NCBI RefSeq assembly: GCF_900016645.1
Contig: NZ_CDGJ01000096.1
From: Acididesulfobacillus acetoxydans
GTDB taxonomy: Bacteria > Bacillota > Desulfitobacteriia > Desulfitobacteriales > Desulfitobacteriaceae
Strand: one strand, 5' to 3'
DNA length: 64,000 nt
The position numbers and the translations under genes are program-made. The notes below the pieces were generated by a model that had not been told where the DNA came from, ran no database searches, and saw nothing but the letters and a program-made list of their open reading frames with translations. The first letter of the stretch is position 1. Each line of letters opens with the position of its first letter. This document shows positions 26,692 through 39,200 of the stretch, in pieces.

Positions 26692-27651
26692 ATGAAGACG
26701 GATCCGATCACACATGGGCTCATCGGGGCAAGTTTGGCCGTTTTGTCGGGGCACCCCGTCAGTTTGAACGATCCGGTATTTTTGAGCTGTACGCTGGGAG
26801 CGATGCTGCCCGACTTGGACATCGTAACACATCTTAAAGGAAGGCTGAACTATCTGCTTAAACACAGGGGAGCCAGTCATTCCTTGTTGGCCCTGGGCGG
26901 CATGGCCTTGGGTCTGACCACGGTTATTTATAGTTTTTACCCATACACTTCCTGGTCCACTCTTTTTTTCTGGACGCTGGTCGGCACTTTATCCCATGGT
27001 TTGATGGATGTCTTGAATTCGTATGGCGCCGAACTCCTCTGGCCCTTTCTCAAGAAGAAACTCACGGTCGACATGATCATGCTGACCGATCCGGTTGTTT
27101 TCACACTGCTGCTGACGGCTTTGGGCTTTTCCTCATTGGATCCCGGTTCAGGGCCGCGTTTCATTGAACTTGCTTTCGCGGGCAGCGCTTTGTACTTGGG
27201 CCATCGCGAGTTAAGCAAACTCAAAGTCCGGGATATGGTTATGTCGGCTTATCACATTGCCAATAAAGACGAAGTCAAGATCCTTCCCGCTATGTATCGT
27301 CCTTTTGCCTGGAATTTTCTTCTGCAGCAAGAGGATCTCGTCCGTTTTGGTACGATCCATCACAAAGTCCCCCGCATCGAACGGGTTCTGCCGCGCTGGA
27401 ACGATGAAGATCCCTACGTTACGGCTGCCATGGAAGGAAATTTGGCCGAGATTTTCGACCGGTTTACCCCTTACTATCATATTGTGGCCCGCGCCGAAGA
27501 CGAGGAGTGTAAGGTGGAATTTGTGGACCTGCGCTACTGGACGAAGGAAGACTTTCTTTACACAGGCAAGGTTCTCGTGACCGCCGATTGCGAAATTGCC
27601 GAAGAAAAATTTTATATGACGAACCGGAACAGGATCCTGTTAAGCTACTGA
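26692..27651 (+). CDS. Membrane metal-dependent hydrolase (YdjM/DUF457-like)
   Basis: 319 residues. The N-terminal half carries THGLIGASL, LPDLDIVTHL, HRGASHSLL and LSHGLMDVLNSYG, the histidine/aspartate motifs of the YdjM/LexA-regulated membrane hydrolase family, among about four membrane segments. The C-terminal 130 residues are soluble and mixed. Start ATG 26692, AGGAGGG upstream. It has its own promoter and terminator. E. coli YdjM is SOS-controlled; no LexA box is seen here. Confidence 0.75.
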   Translation: MKTDPITHGLIGASLAVLSGHPVSLNDPVFLSCTLGAMLPDLDIVTHLKGRLNYLLKHRGASHSLLALGGMALGLTTVIYSFYPYTSWSTLFFWTLVGTLSHGLMDVLNSYGAELLWPFLKKKLTVDMIMLTDPVVFTLLLTALGFSSLDPGSGPRFIELAFAGSALYLGHRELSKLKVRDMVMSAYHIANKDEVKILPAMYRPFAWNFLLQQEDLVRFGTIHHKVPRIERVLPRWNDEDPYVTAAMEGNLAEIFDRFTPYYHIVARAEDEECKVEFVDLRYWTKEDFLYTGKVLVTADCEIAEEKFYMTNRNRILLSY

Positions 27652-27680
27652 TTTTTTGTTTAACAGGTGGATTGCAAAAG

Positions 27681-27700
27681 AAGGCCGCAAGGCCTTTTTT
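27681..27700 (+). terminator. Intrinsic terminator
   Basis: AAGGCC-GCAA-GGCCTT with a GNRA loop, followed by TTTT, 30 bases after the hydrolase stop codon. Confidence 0.85.
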
Positions 27701-27704
27701 CATA

Positions 27705-27815
27705 GGCGATTATAGGAAATTATAGGTAATTACATGGCGAATATACGGCAATTAGAGGCAATTATACGGCAATTATAGGCAATTATATGGCGAATATACG
27801 GTACGGGCAGCTATA
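27705..27815. repeat. Degenerate AT-rich tandem repeat
   Basis: Units of 10-11 bases around GGCAATTATA repeat about ten times; ATGGCGAATATACGG occurs twice within it. It fills the gap after the terminator and has no reading frame of note. Confidence 0.65.
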
Positions 27816-27822
27816 CGGCTGA

Positions 27823-27915
27823 GATGTGCAGCGAACGCTATTGGCCCAGCGTTTGGCCGTGCCGCTGACGCCGGTCGGGGCGGAGATGGAAAAAGACGAA
27901 TTTGTCCGACAGTAA
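27823..27915 (+). pseudogene. Possible 3' remnant of a lost gene
   Basis: The frame reads DVQRTLLAQRLAVPLTPVGA then EMEKDEFVRQ and TAA. It looks like a normal protein C-terminus with no start codon or upstream frame. I do not recognise the family. Confidence 0.25.
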
Positions 27916-28004
27916 TTTTGCCGTAACCATGGTCAAAACCTTCCAGGGATGCTAAGATAATCATGTTAAGGACAAAGAGCTAAGAATTCACATTAAAAGG
28001 ACGA

Positions 28005-28064
28005 AAGGACTATCAGTCCGGACTTCCGCATTGGCAGGACGATAAGTCCGGATTTCCGCAGCGA
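28005..28064. repeat. Two 30-bp direct repeats upstream of nitroreductase
   Basis: Units 28005-28034 and 28035-28064 share AGTCCGGAnTTCCGCA and AGGAC. They end where the ribosome binding site begins, so they may bind a regulator. Confidence 0.5.
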
Positions 28065-28077
28065 AAGGAGCATGGAC

Positions 28078-28617
28078 ATGGAGTTCACGGAGGTCATCCG
28101 CCGGCGCCGCAGTATTCGCGCCTACAAGCCCGATCCCGTTGCCAAAGAAATGATTGAGCAGGTTTTGGAGGCGGCGCGCCAGGCCCCTTCCTGGAAGAAT
28201 CTACAGTGTTGGCGTTTTATCGTAGTGACTGAGCGGGAGAGGCGAGAGACCGTCGCTCAGGCTTTTTCTCCGACAAATCCCGGCGTCAAGGCCTTGTTGG
28301 AAGCACCGCATATTGTCGTGCTGTGTGCCAATCCGGGCGAATCAGAGGTTTGGGAAGGGAAAGATTTTTATATGCTCGATGCCGGTTTGGCTATGGAACA
28401 CCTCATCCTGGCCGCAACCGACCTGGGGCTTGCCACTTGCTGGCAGGGATTGTTCCATGAGGATAAGGTCAAGAAGGCCTTGGGCATTCCACCCGAAATT
28501 CGCGTTCCCGCTCTGACTCCACTGGGTTATCCGAACCAGGAGCGCAACCCGCGTCCGCGCAAGTCCCTGGAAGAGATTGCTTTTCGGGAGATCTGGGCCG
28601 GACCCTGGCAGGGCTGA
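28078..28617 (+). CDS. Nitroreductase-family flavoprotein
   Basis: 179 residues. RRRRSIRAYKPDPV at the N-terminus, the ARQAPSWKNLQCWRF block and the GLATCWQG segment are the FMN-binding signatures of the nitroreductase family, which reduce nitro groups, quinones or other acceptors with NAD(P)H. ATG 28078 is preferred over ATG 28072 because AAAGGAG ends at 28070. Single gene. The physiological substrate is unknown. Confidence 0.85.
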   Translation: MEFTEVIRRRRSIRAYKPDPVAKEMIEQVLEAARQAPSWKNLQCWRFIVVTERERRETVAQAFSPTNPGVKALLEAPHIVVLCANPGESEVWEGKDFYMLDAGLAMEHLILAATDLGLATCWQGLFHEDKVKKALGIPPEIRVPALTPLGYPNQERNPRPRKSLEEIAFREIWAGPWQG

Positions 28618-28725
28618 GAATCAAGACCAAACTTTCCGCATAGATTTAAGACCCGGGCCGGCATATAGCACGGAAACCCGGGCGCTTTCAACGATCATCA
28701 ACGGGTCAGGCGGGAGGTGGGAATT

Positions 28726-30171
28726 TTGACGAAGCGGAGAAGAAACGACGGGAGCATCGGTAAAAGGGTTCTGGGGACCGTTGCACTTGTGCTTTCCATC
28801 CTGGGTTTTTTGGGTACATTTGGGGTTACCGGGCCGGGCAGAGCGGTGGCAGCCTATTTTTCCGGGCTATTTGGACACTTGGCCTGGATTGGACCGTACT
28901 TATTATTTGCCTTGGCTGTCTACCTGTGGTTCAGTCCCGGGCGGCGCCGCGGAAAGCGCCGGGCCAAGCCGTCCGGTCGGGGGCCTGGGACGAAAAAACC
29001 CGGGCAAAGGCAGGAACGTCGGGACCGAGGTTTAGCGGAGACCGACAGACCGCTGCCGGAGTACGAAGGGACTTTGTTTTCCGAGAGCCCGTCGAGTGAT
29101 AAACGCGCCCCGGAAACCCGGGGAACCGTGGGTAATCACGGGGCGAACCGGCGCGCCCAGCAGAAACAAGCCGGCTGCAACGGGACGGATGCTCACCCGC
29201 GGCAAAGAAATCACAAGGCGAAGACAGATGCTCACCCGCGGCAAAAAGAAGGTTTTTGGGCACGAAGGAAAGGTAAACCGCGGAAAACCCGGGAACCGCA
29301 GGGAAGATTGGCGGGGAATAAGGGAGAAAACTCTGTCGGCTTGCCCCTTCCGCCTACGAAACTGACAACCCTCAAAGGATTTAACCGATATTTCAGGGAA
29401 GACTGGCAGGAATTTACTCCGCCGGGGCCGGAAAATTACCCGGAGTTGGGCCGAAACTTTCCTACATATTTCGGCGAAGGCGAGGCCGCGGGGAAGCCCA
29501 CCCCTGTCATCAAGAGCTTGCACGGTCTGCGGGCTTATTTCCGGGAAGTGGGGAATGAAACAGCGGCTAAGACAGAGGCACGGGTACATCCGGGGACACA
29601 GGAGGTACGTCCGCAGATACAGGCGGAGAAAGATCAGCCGGTCCGGGCGGGCGCACAGCAGCGAATACAGGCGAGGAGGCAGCCGGAGCCCCGGCTCGGG
29701 ACTGCAAGCGGAATTCCGACGACCGTCAAGATGGAGGTACCTCCGGAAAAACATCCGGATCCTCTGCCCCAGGGTTCGGACCCGGTAAAAATGACGCCTG
29801 TTGCCGAGGACGGTGACGGAGCGGGCGGCAGGGGGGTCAGAATACTGCTTGCCAGGGAAAGGCAGGAAGGCGAGGATGCCAATGACCCGCCGGTAGCCGG
29901 TGGGCCGGTGCCCGAGATTTCCGCCACGGCCGAGGGGATCCCTGATCAGGAAGCCCGGCTTTTTCTGGAAGCGGGCAGATTGTTTTTAAAAAGCGGTATG
30001 GCCTCGGTGACTTTTTTGCAACGCCGTCTGCAACTGGAGTATGCTCGGGCGGCCGAAATCATGGACAAGCTGGAGGAGGAGGGAATTGTCGGGCCTTACG
30101 AAGGGAGCAAACCCAGGCGGCTTCTCGTCAGCCCGGCGGAATTTGAAGAGCGGTACGGCCAGAGGCAGTGA
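28726..30171 (+). CDS. FtsK-like protein without a motor domain
   Basis: 481 residues. Two N-terminal membrane segments (about 13-38 and 46-68) resemble the start of FtsK/SpoIIIE. A disordered linker rich in R, K, G, P and Q follows; within it two related blocks, TTLKGFNRYFREDW and KSLHGLRAYFREVG, repeat. Residues about 405-480 are an FtsK gamma winged helix (ARLFLEAGRLFLKSGMASV, LQRRLQLEYARAAEIMDKLE), which in FtsK reads the KOPS DNA signs and touches XerD. The ATPase core with Walker A and B is absent altogether. Start TTG 28726, 8 bases after GGGAGG; GTG 28717 overlaps that site. It lies 96 bases before the glucan synthase start. Confidence 0.7.
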   Translation: MTKRRRNDGSIGKRVLGTVALVLSILGFLGTFGVTGPGRAVAAYFSGLFGHLAWIGPYLLFALAVYLWFSPGRRRGKRRAKPSGRGPGTKKPGQRQERRDRGLAETDRPLPEYEGTLFSESPSSDKRAPETRGTVGNHGANRRAQQKQAGCNGTDAHPRQRNHKAKTDAHPRQKEGFWARRKGKPRKTREPQGRLAGNKGENSVGLPLPPTKLTTLKGFNRYFREDWQEFTPPGPENYPELGRNFPTYFGEGEAAGKPTPVIKSLHGLRAYFREVGNETAAKTEARVHPGTQEVRPQIQAEKDQPVRAGAQQRIQARRQPEPRLGTASGIPTTVKMEVPPEKHPDPLPQGSDPVKMTPVAEDGDGAGGRGVRILLARERQEGEDANDPPVAGGPVPEISATAEGIPDQEARLFLEAGRLFLKSGMASVTFLQRRLQLEYARAAEIMDKLEEEGIVGPYEGSKPRRLLVSPAEFEERYGQRQ

Positions 30172-30267
30172 ACAGACCCGTGAATACATGATATGGATAG
30201 AATTGGGGATAATTATAGGGATTGCAAAAAAACATTGCAAAAAACCATGGATCACGGGGTCGATTCA

Positions 30268-33200
30268 ATGAAACTTAACACAGCCTCTAACCTTATGGAT
30301 GAACAACCGTTAAAAGATATTGTCCTCAACCACGACGAGCTGATTAAGCACGCTTTTGAAATCTCCCATTTTCACGCTTTAACGGGCCCGGGCAAGAAAA
30401 GGGTTTTCCTGATGCCGCGGGTTTCGGACAACGCACGTTTCTTGCTGAAGGCTCACCGGGAGGTGAGCGCCTATGTCCAGAGGACTCAAGACATGGTTCC
30501 CGCCGCGGAGTGGTTTTTGGATAATTACTATTTGCTGAAAGATCTGCCCCGGGACATCCGGTTTAACCTCTCCAGGCATTACGAGCGCCAGCTTCCCTGC
30601 CTGGCCGGGGGGGTCTTTGCCGGCTATCCGCGGGTCTATGCCCTGATGGTCGAGTTGATTGAACACACGGACAGCCTCTTACAGGAAGACAGTTTGAAGG
30701 ATTTCATCACTACGTACCAAGAGCAGGTTCCCCTTTCCAGCGGTGAACTCTGGGCGATCCCCACCATGCTGCGGGTAGCCCTGCTGGAAAACGTCCGTCG
30801 CCTGGTGGAACAGATTCTGGAGATCCAGAACGAGCGGGATGCGGCGGAGAAATGGCTTGAACCCTTTCGCAACACCGAGCAGGCGTCCGAAGAGTGGGAG
30901 AAAACCCTGGAGCGAGCCGGTCAGCCGGACAGCTATTCTCCCGCTTACGGGGAGCGCCTCTTAAAGCGCATCAGGGAAATGGGCCTGGACGGGCTTCCTC
31001 TTCTGCGTCTGCTCGACCGCTTCATGGCGAAACAGGATACGAACATTGAAAGTCTGTCGAAATTGGCTCACCAGCAGCAGGCGGCTTGGCAGGTGTCCAC
31101 GGCGCATGCGATCGGGAGCTTGCGCTTCCTGGGGGCGGAGGATTGGCCCCGCTTTTTTGAAGAAGTCAGCTTGGTGGAACGGGTGCTTCAGTCCGACCCG
31201 GCAGGGGTCTATCCCGAGATGGATTTCGAGTCCCGGGACGCTTACCGCCATGAAGTGGAACGACTTTCCCGGCGTTTCACGGTTTCTGAGACGAACGTGG
31301 CTCGCAGAGTTTTGGAGCAAGCAAAGTCGGCCGCCGCGCCCGCAAATCACGTGGGCTATTATTTGTTGGGTCAAGGCAGGGAAGAGGTGGAAAGGGAGTT
31401 TGAACGGGAATGGGGCCCTGTGCACAATATCTTGTGTCAAGTGCGCCATCTGCTTAAGCGCCGCCCGGCGGCCGTCTATTTTGGCGGTATCCTTGTTCTC
31501 ACAGCCTGTTTCCTTTATTTGCTTCATATTTACGCGCGCTTTGCCGGCGTTCTCAACCCGGGGCTGGAGTTTGCGGCTCTCCTTCTGGCCCTGGGGCCGG
31601 TGAGCAGTATCGCGATCGTATTGATCAACGGGTTAGTCACCCAGCTTCTGCCCCCCAGTTATTTACCCAAACTGGACCTGGGCGGGGGGATCCCCGCCCA
31701 GCTCAGAACGATGGTGGTCGTGCCCACCCTTTTGCCCAGCGTACGACGGGTACGGGAACTCCTGGAACAAATGGAGGTCTACTATCTGGCGAATCAGGAC
31801 GCCAATTTGCACTTCGCCCTTTTGGGCGATTATACGGACGCTCCGGTGGAGATTGTGCCCGGGGATAAGGCGATTTTGGAAGCAGCTGTCCGCGGAGTGG
31901 AAGATTTGAATGCCAAGTACGGGGAGGGAAGGTTTTTCTTTTTTCACCGGCACCGTTTGTGGAATGCCCAAGAGGGCGTGTGGCTGGGCTGGGAACGAAA
32001 AAGGGGTAAACTGATTGAGTTTAATCGGCTTCTGCGCCGCAGCGGACCGACCAGCTATTCCACCCAAGTCGGGGACCTGGCTCTTTTGCCCTCAATCAAG
32101 TATGTGATTACGTTGGATGCCGATACCCAGCTTTTGCGCGGGACGGCCAAAAAGCTGATCGGCGCTTTGGCTCACCCTTTGCAAGCAGCGCGTATGAATG
32201 CGGACGGATCACGCGTGCTTAGCGGCTATGGTGTTCTGCAGCCGCGTATAGGGGTCTCTGTCAGCAGTGCCAACGCTTCCTTTTTCTCCCGGTTGTTTTC
32301 GGGAAATGTGGGAATCGATCCGTATACCGCCGCGATTTCCGACGTCTACCAGGATATGTTCGGTGAGGGCATTTTCACCGGCAAAGGGATTTATGATGTC
32401 GATGTCTTTGCCCGTATGACCGGGGATGCCTTCCCGGAAAATACCATCCTCAGCCACGATCTCATTGAGGGTATCTATGCTCGGACCGGGCTGGTAACGG
32501 ATATTGAACTTTTTGACGGCTATCCGGCCAAGGTTCATGCTCACATGCGCCGGCTTCACCGCTGGGTGAGGGGAGACTGGCAGGTTGCGTCCTGGCTTTT
32601 TCAGCCCTTGCCTTTTGTGGCGAAATGGAAGATCTTTGACAATCTGCGGCGCAGCTTGGTTGCACCTTTGGAATTTCTGCTCATCGTTCTGGCTTTTGCC
32701 GTCTTACCGGGGCAGCCCTGGCTATGGGCCGGGGTCGTCTTATTGGAACTCTTTTTGCCCATGGTTCTTTGCCTGGGCAACATGTTAGCCAAGCCTAAAG
32801 CCCAGCACACGGGTGTCGCTGAAGGGCTGAAAACCGGGTTGGCCCAGTTCTTGGTTCATGTTGTGCTGCTGCCCTATACGGCTTACACGATGGCGGACGC
32901 GCTGGCGCGCAGCCTGTACCGGCAGCTGGTGAGCCACCGCCATCTTTTGGAATGGGAGACGGCGGCGGAAACGGAAAAACGCTTGGGAGCCACCTTGGCG
33001 ATTTCCTGGTCGCAAATGTGGCCGTCCGTTCTAATGGTTATCGTCGCCGCGGGTCTGGTTTCGGCGCTAAGTCTATACCGGCTGGCTGCGTTTGCACCTC
33101 TGTTTTTGCTCTGGCTCATTTCCCCTTGGGTCGCTCATCGTCTCAGTCTGCCCCTGCCTCGGGAAGAGGAGGGGCTGAATGCGGCCGAACAGGCGGAGCT

Positions 33201-36200
33201 GCGCCTGTGGGCTCGCAGAATCTGGGCCTTTTTTGAAGAGTTCGTCGGCCCGGGGGATAACTGGCTCCCCCCTGACAATGTCCAGATCGATCCGCCTAAC
33301 GGGGTGGCACACCGAACTTCCCCGACAAATATGGGCCTGGCGTTGCTGGCTAATTTGGCGGCTCGCGACTTGGGCTATGTTTCCCTGCAAACCTTTTTCG
33401 AGCGGTTGGAACAGACCCTCGAGAGCATGGAGAGCTTGGAACAGTGGCACGGTCATCTCTACAATTGGTATAACACGGTGCAAAAGACCCCGCTCCTTCC
33501 GCGCTATGTATCTACTGTGGACAGCGGCAACCTGGCTCTCTATCTCTTGACATTAAAGCAAGGGATTGAGGAGATCCTGACTCTTCCGGTACTGCCGCAT
33601 AGTTTGCTGACAGGCTTGGCGGATACGTACAAGCTATATAGGCGCGAGGCGGACAGGGACGGTAAGGCAGCCGTGGAAGCCGAAGAAGAATTCTCTGCAG
33701 CGCTGGAGGGCCTCCTCAAACGGCCGGAAGCGGAGGTGACTCTGGCAGAGTGGTTGGACTTGTTGGCTAAATGGCAGTCCGGCACCGCGGCGGGCGGAGA
33801 AAGACCGACGGGTGTCGGAGAAAAACAGCCGGGTGCCGAAGAAAGACCGACGGGTGCCGAAGAAAAACAGCCGGGTGTCGGAGAAAAACAGCCGGGTGCC
33901 GGAGAAAAGCAGCCGGGTGTCGGAGAAAAGCAGCCGGGTGTCGGAGAAAAGCAGCCGGGTGTCGGAGAAAAACAGCCGGGTGCCGGAGAAGTCGCTTGTT
34001 CCGAAACGGCCCCGGAGCTTAAAGGCTCCGCGGCGGATGAAGAGGAAGACAAAGACTTTGCCGCCGAAACCCCTTATTGGGCGCGACGCCTCTCCCGCAT
34101 GGTGGAAGGATTGCGCGGCGAAATCTCCGCCTTTTACCCTTGGCTGGGCCGGGAAGATGAACTGACCGAGGCAGACGGGGAGATGTTGCAAAACGTATGG
34201 CCGGGCCTGACCGTCCGGGAGCTTAGGGATGCCTATGCTCGCTTGGCCTCTAAAGGCTCAGAGGCCTTGCGCGGGTTTGTCCGGCAAGGGGCGGCTGCGC
34301 TCGACCGGATGTCCGGCCAAGCCGCCAAGCAGCGGGAACGCCTGCGGTCGATGGCGGACGCCATAGATTTTAAGCCGCTTTATGATGAGCAGAGGCAGCT
34401 TTTTTCCATCGGTTTTCGTTGTCAGGATGGGGTCCTGGACAAATCTTACTATGATCTCCTCGCCTCGGAAGCGCGTCAAGCCAGCTTTATTGCCATTGCC
34501 AAAGGAGACGTGCCTCAAAGTCATTGGTTTCGCTTGGGAAGAAATCTCACCAAAGTCAGAAGGCAGCGGGCACTCGTCTCTTGGAGCGGCACGATGTTTG
34601 AGTTTCTCATGCCTCTTCTAGTCATGAAGGATTATGAGGGAACTCTATTGGACCAAACGTACCGGACTGTGGTCAGTGTGCAAAAAGCTTACGGGGACGA
34701 GCACAAAATTCCTTGGGGTATCTCCGAGTCAGGCTTTTACGCTTTCGACGCTCAACTCAATTATCAATACAAGGCCTGCGGGGTTCCGGGCCTCGGCTTG
34801 AAGCGCGGGTTGATCCAGGATCTAGTGGTCGCCCCCTACGCGACTTTCCTCAGCTTAATGGTTCAGCCGAAAGAAAGTATGGCTAACCTGGTCCGGATGG
34901 AGAGGGAAGGTTACTCCGGGCGTTACGGCCTTTACGAAGCAATCGACTATACCCCCGAACGCCTGGCGGCCGGGGAAACCCACCGGGTTGTGCAAAGCTA
35001 CATGGCTCATCACCAAGGCATGAGCTTTTTGGCCTTGACCAATGTTTTGCTGGACAACGTCCTGCCTAAACGCCTCCATGCCGACGCTTTGATCCAGTCT
35101 TCCGAGCTTTTGCTTCAGGAGCGGATTCCGGGCAAAACGGCACTCACCCCGCAGCCGGAGGAACAGGCCGTTACCTATGAAATCAAACACTCTCTGCCGA
35201 CGGAGGATAAACGGGTCTTGACTTTGACGACGGCCCAGACGGGTATTCCGGTGGTTCACTTCGTTTCCAACGGGCAATACTCTGTGATGCTGACGAATGC
35301 CGGTTCGGGTTTCAGCCGCTGGGGAGATATCGCGGTGTCACGCTGGCGTGAAGATGCTACCAGAGATCATTGGGGGATGTATTTCTACATTCAGAACCTC
35401 AATTCCGGCAATGCTTGGTCAGCTACCCATCAGCCCTGGGGGGACAGCGGAGAAGATTACAAAGTTGCTTATGCGCCAGACAAAGTGGAGTTCAGCCGAC
35501 GGGACGGAAATATCACTACGCGCACGGAAATCGTGGTCTCACCGGAAGACCCGGTGGAGATCCGGCGTCTCAGTCTGGCCAACGATAGCCGGCATAGCCG
35601 CACCTTGGAAATCACGAGTTACTTTGAATGTGTCTTGGCCCGGACGAGTGAGGATCTGGCTCACCCGGCTTTTGGCAACCTTTTCATTCAGACGGAGTAT
35701 TCTCACCGGGCCTTACTCGCCACCCGGAGACCGCGGCGTGAGGCCCAAAAACGCCTCTGGCTCATGCATACGCTGGCTCTGGAAGGGGAAGCCGTCGGCG
35801 GCTTGGAGTATGAAACTGACCGGGCCCGTTTTATCGGAAGGGGCAGGACTCTGGCCCGCCCTCAGGCCTTGGAACCGAATCAACCCCTGTCGGACACGGT
35901 TGGCCAGGTGCTCGACCCGATCATGAGTTTACGGCAAAGAGTCCTGGTCCGCCCCGGTCAAACCGTCAAGGTTTCTTTTGCGGTCGGCGTCGCCGAAAGC
36001 AGGGAGGAAGCCGTCCGTTTGGCGGAGAAATACCGCAGCCCTGCGGCGGTCAGCCGGGCGCATGAATTGGCCTGGACGTACAGCCAGATGGAACTGAGGC
36101 ATCTCAATCTCTCTGCGAGTCAAGCTAACGAGGCACTGAGCCTTGCGGCTCACCTGGTCTATAACAGCCCGGTACGGCGGGAGCACCAAGAGGCGTTGGC

Positions 36201-39200
36201 CCGGAACGTCAAAGGACAGTCTGCCCTCTGGCCCTACGCCATTTCGGGGGACCTTCCCATCGTGCTCGTGCGGGTGCAGGAATTTTGCCAGACAGACCTC
36301 GTCCGGGATTGTCTGCGGATGCATGAATACTGGCGTCTAAAGGGTTTGATCGTTGATTTGGTGATTCTCAATGAGGATGAAAGCGGGTATGTCCAGAGTT
36401 TCCAGGATACCTTACGGGATCTGATCGCCGTGGGACATGGGAGAGAGTTGGTAAACCGAGCAGGCGGAGTGTTTCTCCTGCAGAAGAAACACCTTCCGGA
36501 GGAAGACCTTACCTTGTTGTTGACGGCTGCGCGTATCGTTCTCTCCGGGGAGGCGGGCTCCTGCTCTTTGCAGCTGCGCAGGAAAAGTAAGGCCGCGGCC
36601 GCCAGGGAGAACGAACATCAGGACGGAAACAGGTTGGAAAAGCCCGGGCCGGGGAGATCGGGTTGGGCTCCCGGCCTCGACCTGGGCACAGGCTATATGG
36701 CCAGTCAGTGGTCAGAGCGGGACCTTGGCGCCGTTTCGGCCGGAAGCGGGGATAAGCGGGCTCCGGAAGATACCACTTCCTCTAAACAGAAGCTATCCCG
36801 CCCAGAACGGGATGTATTCGTTTCCAAGCGGGAGCCAGCCGTTTTCAAGCGAGACCCGTCCGCTGTTAACCGGGAACGCTCGGATTCCGACCGGGAACGT
36901 TTCGCTTCCAACCGGGAACTATTCTCTCCGAAACGGGAAACACCCGTTTCCGGCTTTGGGGTCGCTGTTTCCGGCTCAGACGCCTCCGGTTTCTCTGACG
37001 CCCGCTCATCGGGGACTCTGCCGGCGGATCTGCTCTACGGCAACGGGTATGGCGGATTTCGGGCCGGGACACGCGAATACTTGATTGAACTCAGGCCCGG
37101 CACCCAAACTCCTTTGCCCTGGCTCAACGTCATTGCCAACCCCAGGTTCGGTTGCCAAGTTTCGGAGTCGGGAGCGGGGTACACTTGGGCTGAAAATAGC
37201 CGGGAAAATAAACTGACCCCCTGGTCCAACGATCCTATCCAAGATCCTCCGGGCGAAGTGTTATACCTGCAGGACGAACTCAGCGGCAAACTGTGGTCTC
37301 CCACCCCGGCTCCTATCCGGGACGGCGGACGCTACCTCGTTCGGCATGGTCAGGGCTATACGGTCTTTCACCATGTCAGTGAGGATTTGGAACAGGAATT
37401 GCTGCTCTTTGTGCCCGCGGATGATCCGGTCAAAATAGTCCGCCTGACTTTGCGCAATCTGGCGGCGGCCGAGCGCCGTCTTAAAGCGACCTATTATGCG
37501 GAGATGGTTTTGGGGGTAGCGCGGGAGCTAACGGCTCCTTACTTGGTGACAGAATACGGCGAGGAGGAGGAGGTTCTTTGGGTCCGCAACACGTACCAGG
37601 AAGAATTCAGCGGGCGTGAGGCTTTTCTGGCAGGGTTTGGCGGCAAGGTCGTCTCCTGCAGCGGTGATCGGACCGAATTCATCGGCAGAAACGGCAGCCT
37701 TGCAAATCCGCGAGGGCTCGGTTTGTCCCATTTGTCCGGCGGCGTGGGAGCGGGGCTTGATCCTTGTGCGGCTCTGCAGTTGGAACTACTCGTCGGGCCC
37801 CGGGGAGAACAAACGGTTTTCTTTTTTCTGGGGGAAGGGGAGAATCGGGAGCAGGTGCGGTCGGTTCTGCAAAAGTATCGGGATCCTCAGCGGGTTGAGA
37901 AGGCCCTGGCAGAGGTCAAAGAATTCTGGAGTACGCTTAGCGGCAGGATTCAGGTGCATACTCCGGATCAGTCCCTGGATCTGCTGCTCAACAGCTGGCT
38001 CCTTTATCAGACGGTAGCTTGTCGCCTTTGGGCCCGAACGGCTTTTTATCAGTCAGGCGGGGCCTATGGCTTCCGGGATCAGCTTCAGGACGTCATGGCT
38101 TTAGCCGTCGTGGCTCCGGAACAGACCCGTGCTCAAATTCTCAAGCATTGTGCTCATCAATTCAAAGAGGGGGATGTCCAGCACTGGTGGCATGCGGAAC
38201 GCGGCAAGGGCATACGTACCCGTTGTTCCGATGATTTCCTTTGGCTCCCGTTCGTGACGGCCGATTATTTGGAGCACAGCGGGGATTACGGGCTTCTCGA
38301 AGAACGCGTGACCTTTTTGGAGGATGCGCCCCTGGCGGAGGAAGAAGATGAACGTTATTCCGTTCCCCGGGTTTCCGAGGAAGAGGGAAGTGTCTATGAG
38401 CACTGCCTGCGTGCCATCGAACACGGCTTGCGTTTCGGGGCACACGGCCTGCCCCTTATCGGCTCCGGGGACTGGAATGACGGTTTCAACCGGATAGGCC
38501 GTTGGGGAAAAGGAGAGAGTGTTTGGCTGGGGTGGTTCCTCTATCTCACCCTGCAACGCTTTAGTGCGGTTTGTGCCAGGAAGTCGGATGAAAAACGGGA
38601 AGAACGTTACCTCAGGATCGCGGAAGAACTGCGGGAACACTTGGAGCGTGAGGGTTGGGACGGGGGCTGGTACCGCAGGGCCTACTTTGACGACGGAACG
38701 CCTTTGGGTTCGGCGGCCGGCGAGGAATGTCAAATTGACGCGCTGGCTCAGTCCTGGGCAGTTATTTCCGGAGCGGCGAGAGCCAGCCGGCAGGCGGACG
38801 CCATGTTGGCGCTGGAGCACTATCTCTGGCGGCGGGAGGAAGGAATCCTTCTTCTCCTCACCCCTCCTTTTGATCACGCTGACAAGGATCCGGGTTACAT
38901 TAAAGGGTATGTTCCGGGAGTACGCGAAAACGGCGGACAGTATACCCATGGTGCCATTTGGGCGGTCCTTGCCTACTGCGGGATGGGGGACGGGGACAGG
39001 GCCTATGAATTGTTCCAGATGCTCAACCCGATTAATCACTCCCGGACGGAGGGTGAGGCGAACCACTACAAGACAGAACCCTATGTGATGACGGCGGATG
39101 TTTATGCGATGCATCCGCATGCCGGGCGCGGCGGCTGGAGCTGGTATACGGGGTCGGCCGGCTGGATGTACCAGGCGGGACTGGAAGGGATCCTCGGCTT

